Source: Comamonadaceae bacterium
GTDB lineage: Bacteria; Pseudomonadota; Gammaproteobacteria; Burkholderiales; Burkholderiaceae_C
Length of the DNA: 64,000 nucleotides
NCBI GenBank assembly: GCA_947456305.1
Contig: CANGPN010000006.1
Coordinates: 1 to 64,000 of the forward strand
Reading direction: 5' to 3'
This document shows positions 60,242 to 64,000 of the stretch, in pieces (position 1 is the stretch's first letter; every line of letters begins with the position of its first letter). The notes under the pieces were generated by a model. It searched no databases, was not told the origin of the DNA, and saw only the letters and a program-made list of their open reading frames with translations. The translations under genes were made by a program, and so were the position numbers.

Positions 60242-61840
60242 ATGAACAACCCCAGCACCACCCACACCGATGGCTTGCCCGCGACTGACACGGGCTTGCC
60301 ATTGGGCTTGCAACGGGTCGAGCCCAAGCATGGGCCGGTGCGTGAGGGCAAGGTGGAATGCAATGCGTGCCCGGTGCTCTGCCAAATTTCCGAAGGCCGT
60401 GTCGGCGCTTGCGACCGATACGCCAACCAAGACGGTGTGTTGGTGCGACTTGACCCTGTCGTGATGTTGAGTCGCCAAACCAAAGACCCAACCACGCAAG
60501 CATTGATGCCGCGTACTGAAGCAGACACCTTGCCGCAAACACTCTCTGTAGGTGATGACACAGAACACGGCGTGTTCGTCACCGGCATAGGCGCTTCCAC
60601 CACCTACCCGGATTACAAACCCGCACCTTTCATCGTTGCGTCCAAATCGCGCGGCGTGGACATGGTGACCGTGGTGACCGAAGGCATCTTCAGCTATTGC
60701 AGTTTGAAAGTGAAGATTGACACGGACAGGTATTTGGGCGATGAGCGCGCCGCTGTTTTGTTTCAAGGTGAAGAAGTCGGCCATGTCACCACGGCTGAAT
60801 ATGGCTCACAAATGCTGAGCTTGGGCGGCGTGCACCACCTCACTGGCGGCAGCAAAGCCCAAGGCCGCATGGCATTGCAAATCATGCACAGCTTGGGCAA
60901 CCACCAAGCGGTGGAAGTGCAAATAGAAAACGGTGCCAAGCTGGTGTTGCAAGCCGGGCAAGCGCCGGTGGTTGATGGTGTCACCGAACAACGCATGCGC
61001 GTGGGTTGTGGTTCGGCTGCTGTAGGCATGTTTGCGCGTCAATGCTTAGGCGTGTGCGACGAAGTGGTGGTGGTGGACGACCACATCACCGGCGTGCTCA
61101 CCGAGCACCAAGCCGGGCGTTGTTTGCATATGAAGCCCAGCGGCATCAAGATCAAAGGACGCAAGTCCACACCCGGGCGCTATTTCCAAGTGGCGCAACC
61201 GGGCACAGGTTGGGGCGGCACTGACATCACCGACCCTTTATCCATATTGGAAGACTGGCATGCTGAAGAGGCTTGGCCGGGTTTGCGTTTGCTCATGACA
61301 TCAACCACCGGCGAACATTCGGCGTGGTTTGTATTGGATGAACATTTAAAACCGCAACCTGCTGACATGCCCAGCGAAGTGCACCAAGTGGTGCAGCGCA
61401 TAGGCGAAAACTGCGAACCCTCATTGGTGTCGGTTTTGTTTTTAGGCGGTGCGGGCGGCAGTTTGCGCTCGGGAGTCACCGACAACCCGATTCAACTCAC
61501 GCGCGCAGTCAAACAAGCTTTGGTGAATGTGAGCTGCGGCGGCGCACCGGCGTATGTGTGGCCTGGCGGCGGTATCACCTTGATGGTGGATGTGATGCGC
61601 ATGCCTGCCAACAGTTTTGGCACCGTGCCCACACCGGCCATCGTCGCACCCATCGAATTCACCATGCGCTTAAGTGACTACCAAGCGCTGGGCGGGCACA
61701 TGGGTTTTGTGCGCACATTGGACGACAGCATGCGCAACGGCGCTTGGCACAACGACGGCGCACCCACACACATGCGCTGGGAATCTCCACCTTCTGATGT
61801 CACCCCGTGGCCGCTGGACGCGCCACCCATGCTGGGCTGA
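60242..61840 (+). CDS. 6-hydroxynicotinate reductase-like flavin/iron-sulfur protein
   Basis: A 532-residue protein with an N-terminal cysteine cluster ECNACPVLCQISEGRVGACD (C-x2-C-x3-C-x8-C), suited to a [4Fe-4S] cluster. The rest matches what I recall of 6-hydroxynicotinate reductase of Eubacterium barkeri, including VFVTGIGASTTYPDYKPAPF, TEGIFSYCSLKVKIDTD, and the glycine-rich VSVLFLGGAGGSLRSG. That enzyme reduces 6-hydroxynicotinate with ferredoxin to the tetrahydro form. ATG at 60242 chosen; a start at 60206 lacks a better context. The stop overlaps the UPF0280 gene in TGATG. Confidence 0.7.
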   Translation: MNNPSTTHTDGLPATDTGLPLGLQRVEPKHGPVREGKVECNACPVLCQISEGRVGACDRYANQDGVLVRLDPVVMLSRQTKDPTTQALMPRTEADTLPQTLSVGDDTEHGVFVTGIGASTTYPDYKPAPFIVASKSRGVDMVTVVTEGIFSYCSLKVKIDTDRYLGDERAAVLFQGEEVGHVTTAEYGSQMLSLGGVHHLTGGSKAQGRMALQIMHSLGNHQAVEVQIENGAKLVLQAGQAPVVDGVTEQRMRVGCGSAAVGMFARQCLGVCDEVVVVDDHITGVLTEHQAGRCLHMKPSGIKIKGRKSTPGRYFQVAQPGTGWGGTDITDPLSILEDWHAEEAWPGLRLLMTSTTGEHSAWFVLDEHLKPQPADMPSEVHQVVQRIGENCEPSLVSVLFLGGAGGSLRSGVTDNPIQLTRAVKQALVNVSCGGAPAYVWPGGGITLMVDVMRMPANSFGTVPTPAIVAPIEFTMRLSDYQALGGHMGFVRTLDDSMRNGAWHNDGAPTHMRWESPPSDVTPWPLDAPPMLG

Positions 61841-62730
61841 TGCGCATGCATGCACAACGCCGATTACTGGACGATGGTCGTTGGCATTTTCAGCATGGCC
61901 CTATCGATATCGTTTTGCAGTTAGCAGGTGAACAGCAAGCTTGCGCTGATGCGATTGAAAAAGCTTGGCAACGGTTTGAGCAGATATTGCCTGAACTGGT
62001 GAGTGAGTTGAGGTATTTAAGACAACCCGTGTCGGAGTTGCTTCATCACAGTTTCAAACACCTTGTGGCGCAATGCATGCACCGCGCCACTGCACAAGCT
62101 GCATTCGCCACACCAGATGGTTTCGTCACGCCCATGGCGGCAGTGGCGGGTTCGGTGGCGCAAGCCTTGTTGCCATTTCTTGCGCAGCCCGGTGTGGACA
62201 AAGCCTTTGTGAACAACGGTGGTGATATTGCTTTGCATTTGCAAGCCGGTGAAAGCTGGCGCGTCGGTGTGGTGACAGATTTGGCGCAGGCATTAAGCGG
62301 AATGCAAACGCATGAACTGGTGATAGACGGCGCGTTTGTCATCAGTGCTGACATGCCGGTGCGAGGCATTGCCACCAGCGGTTGGCAGGGACGCAGTTTT
62401 TCTTTGGGCATTGCCGACAGCGTGACCGTGTTGGCCGCGACTGCGGCGCAGGCCGATGTGGCAGCCACTTTGATTGCGAATGCAGTGAACACCGACGACC
62501 CGCGCATTCAACGCCGCCGCGCAGACAGCTTGCGCGACGACACCGATTTGGGCGCGCGCTTGGTGACTGTGGATGTGCCGCCTTTGTCAGAGGCGCAGAT
62601 TCAGCAGGCTTTGCAACTCGGGCTAGACTGTGCCCGTGACATGCAGGCGCGTGGATTCATTCACGCGGCCTTGTTGAGTTGTCAAGGCCATGCAGTGTTG
62701 GCCGAATCTTTGGAATGCCGGGTGGAATGA
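61840..62730 (+). CDS. UPF0280 family (ApbE-like) protein
   Basis: A 296-residue protein of the UPF0280 group, related to the flavin transferase ApbE. Glycine-rich region VNNGGDIALHLQAGESWRVGV and ISADMPVRGIATSGWQGRSFSLGIADSVTVLA match the family; ATLIANAVN and the C-terminal RDMQARGFIHAALL are present. In this context it could attach or load a flavin on the reductase before it, which is inference. Starts with the overlap TGATG and ends with an overlap of ATGATGA with the next gene. Confidence 0.75.
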   Translation: MRMHAQRRLLDDGRWHFQHGPIDIVLQLAGEQQACADAIEKAWQRFEQILPELVSELRYLRQPVSELLHHSFKHLVAQCMHRATAQAAFATPDGFVTPMAAVAGSVAQALLPFLAQPGVDKAFVNNGGDIALHLQAGESWRVGVVTDLAQALSGMQTHELVIDGAFVISADMPVRGIATSGWQGRSFSLGIADSVTVLAATAAQADVAATLIANAVNTDDPRIQRRRADSLRDDTDLGARLVTVDVPPLSEAQIQQALQLGLDCARDMQARGFIHAALLSCQGHAVLAESLECRVE

Positions 62731-63383
62731 TGAGTGAATCAATAGAAGTACGACGCGTCTTAACCCATGTGGAGCATATTCACCATGAGTTCGGCCCGCC
62801 CGCAGAACAGCCCTTGGTGCGCGGTGCCATTGCTGCGGTGTTGCGCAACCCGTATGCAGGCGCTTACCACGCAGACATCTTGCCCATGATGGAAGCGCTC
62901 AATCCTTTGGGCGTGGACTTGGCCAAACAATTGTGCGATGCCATGGGTGTGAAGCCTGAGCAAATACAAGGCTATGGCAAAGGCGCGATTGTGGGGGCCG
63001 CCGGTGAATTGGAGCACGGTGCTTTGTGGCATGTGCCGGGTGGTTACGCCATGCGCGAACTGCTGGGTTGGAAAGGTGAACGCGCGTCTTACGCAAAAGG
63101 CGGTGGCGGCGACAAACCCACAGGCCAACCGGGTAACGGTTTGTCCATCGTGCCATCTACTAAAAAAGTGGGCCCGCCGGGCGCGGCCTTGGATGTGCCC
63201 CTGACACACATCAACGCAAGCTATGTGCGCAGCCATTTCGATGCGATAGAAATGCGTGTGCCGGGCGCGCCGCATGCCGATGAAATCATCGTCATTCTGG
63301 CCATGAGCACAGGCGCACGCGTGCACGCGCGTGTCGGTGGTTTGAAAGCACAAGACATCAGTCAATGGAACGGGTTGCGTTGA
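62727..63383 (+). CDS. AA_synth (DUF1185) family protein, first copy
   Basis: A 218-residue protein of the family PF06684 called amino acid synthesis protein. Marks are RNPYAGAYHADILPMMEALN, GYGKGAIVGAAGELEHGA, the late PTKKVGPPGAALDVPLTHINASYVRSHFD and DEIIVILAMSTGARVHARVGGL. The function is not known. Two ATG codons are in tandem (62727 and 62730), overlapping the UPF0280 stop. The next gene is a paralogue. Confidence 0.75.
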   Translation: MMSESIEVRRVLTHVEHIHHEFGPPAEQPLVRGAIAAVLRNPYAGAYHADILPMMEALNPLGVDLAKQLCDAMGVKPEQIQGYGKGAIVGAAGELEHGALWHVPGGYAMRELLGWKGERASYAKGGGGDKPTGQPGNGLSIVPSTKKVGPPGAALDVPLTHINASYVRSHFDAIEMRVPGAPHADEIIVILAMSTGARVHARVGGLKAQDISQWNGLR

Positions 63384-63399
63384 ACACGCAGGAGACAAC

Positions 63400-63984
63400 A
63401 TGAAAGCACAGATACGCAAAATCATTGTTCAAGTGGACGAGATTCATCAAGACGGCGGTAAAGCAGTGAACCCGCCGACACGCCGCGCATTGGCCATGGC
63501 CGTCATTGCCAATCCGTATGCAGGTCGTTTCAGCGAGTCCTTGGATGAACTGATTGACATAGGCGAAGAACTTGGCGGCTTGCTCGGCGAGCGTTGCGTG
63601 CAAGCGCTGGGAATTGCGCCCGAGCAGGCACAAAGCTATGGCAAAGCCGCCATCGTCGGTGAAGGCGGTGAGTTGGAGCACGCAGCTGCCATTCTTCACC
63701 CCAAACTCGGTGCACCCTTGCGCAAAGCGGTCAGCGTTGGTGCGGCACTCGTGCCGTCTGCGAAAAAACAAGGCACGCTAGGCTCGGCAGTGGATGTGCC
63801 CTTGGGTCACAAAGACGCGGCGTTTGTGCGCAGCCATTTCGATGCCATGGAAGCACGTGTGGCTGATGCGCCGCGTGCGAATGAAATCGTGGTGGCAGTG
63901 GTGGTCACTGACAGTGGCAGACCGCATCCGCGCATCGGCGGATTGCAAGTACATGAAATCGTGGGCAAAGACGGCCTGCGGTAA
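63400..63984 (+). CDS. AA_synth (DUF1185) family protein, second copy
   Basis: A 194-residue paralogue of the protein before it, with about the same order of motifs (ANPYAGRFSESLDELIDIG, YGKAAIVGEGGELEHAAAIL, VPSAKKQGTLGSAVDVPLGHKDAAFVRSHFDAM and DEIVV-like NEIVVAVVVTDSGRPHPRIGGL). It is shorter because the glycine-rich insertion (KGGGGDKPTGQPGNG) of the first copy is missing. Adjacent members 16 nt apart suggest a two-subunit enzyme or a duplication. The window ends 16 nt later, so the operon may continue. Confidence 0.75.
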   Translation: MKAQIRKIIVQVDEIHQDGGKAVNPPTRRALAMAVIANPYAGRFSESLDELIDIGEELGGLLGERCVQALGIAPEQAQSYGKAAIVGEGGELEHAAAILHPKLGAPLRKAVSVGAALVPSAKKQGTLGSAVDVPLGHKDAAFVRSHFDAMEARVADAPRANEIVVAVVVTDSGRPHPRIGGLQVHEIVGKDGLR

Positions 63985-64000
63985 ATCAGCCTTGAGCCAG

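Noticed and set aside
1-64000. CRISPR arrays, insertion sequences, prophage genes, tRNA or rRNA genes
   Set aside because: No regularly spaced repeats, transposase or phage-type genes or cloverleaf sequences were seen apart from the tmRNA.

Overview
The window is a chromosomal segment of a phototrophic betaproteobacterium of the order Burkholderiales, most likely a freshwater Comamonadaceae or Rubrivivax-like relative. Three things support this. The tmRNA at the left edge encodes the tag ANDERFALAA, typical of Burkholderiales. The housekeeping genes (BPSS1780-type membrane protein, NnrU, xseB-ispA, short-form homoserine kinase) are betaproteobacterial in type. A purple-bacterial photosynthesis cluster with a tetraheme PufC and a spheroidene-type carotenoid pathway sits at 41.8-54.9 kb. 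No tRNA, insertion sequence, prophage or CRISPR array was seen.

Layout. 1-6.2 kb: ssrA; a PQQ sugar dehydrogenase-cytochrome fusion coupled to a LOG protein; an RNA-processing type MBL protein; a small Cys-motif secreted protein; a coupled arsC-aquaporin pair; sixA. 6.3-15.3 kb: what looks like a phosphate-stress membrane-lipid island, with UDP-glucose dehydrogenase, PPK2, a GT4 glycosyltransferase, an Mpo1/DUF962-like membrane protein, a membrane-anchored class III aminotransferase, Psd, LplT, and a metallophosphoesterase that I read as the phospholipase C PlcP rather than LpxH. Pho-box-like repeats precede two of the transcription units. 15.4-22.8 kb: GloB-like hydrolase, then a catabolic locus with a GntR/FCD regulator, a ThDP lyase, an acyl-CoA ligase, an exported Rieske protein and a lanthanide-type PQQ alcohol dehydrogenase, with a 16-bp perfect palindrome between the divergent arms. 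22.9-32.7 kb: guaC, uvrD, thrB, polA, a dienelactone hydrolase and a ZIP transporter. 32.7-36.5 kb: a HupE/UreJ-like protein, two exported proteins and a secreted formamidase separated from them by an intrinsic terminator. 36.8-41.6 kb: a Rieske oxygenase-EamA-rhodanese operon, then xseB-ispA-nnrU.

41.7-54.9 kb is the photosynthesis cluster, all on the + strand: crtE, crtF, bchX, bchY, bchZ, a 41-codon ORF, pufB, a 75-codon single-pass membrane protein, pufA, pufL, pufM, pufC, crtA, crtD, crtC. TGT-N12-ACA operators of PpsR/CrtJ type lie before crtE and bchX. bchC is absent from its usual place, and the extra gene between pufB and pufA, with PufX-like topology and C-terminus, is the most unusual feature of the window. 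The cluster ends against a decayed kup gene, followed by an upstream kdpE and a short kdpD.

58.9-64 kb carries a divergent set resembling reductive nicotinate (or another N-heterocycle) catabolism: an enamidase-like amidohydrolase faces an operon of a 6-hydroxynicotinate reductase-like flavin/iron-sulfur protein, a UPF0280 protein and two tandem AA_synth (DUF1185) paralogues. All assignments come from reading the sequence and recalled family knowledge; no searches were run.
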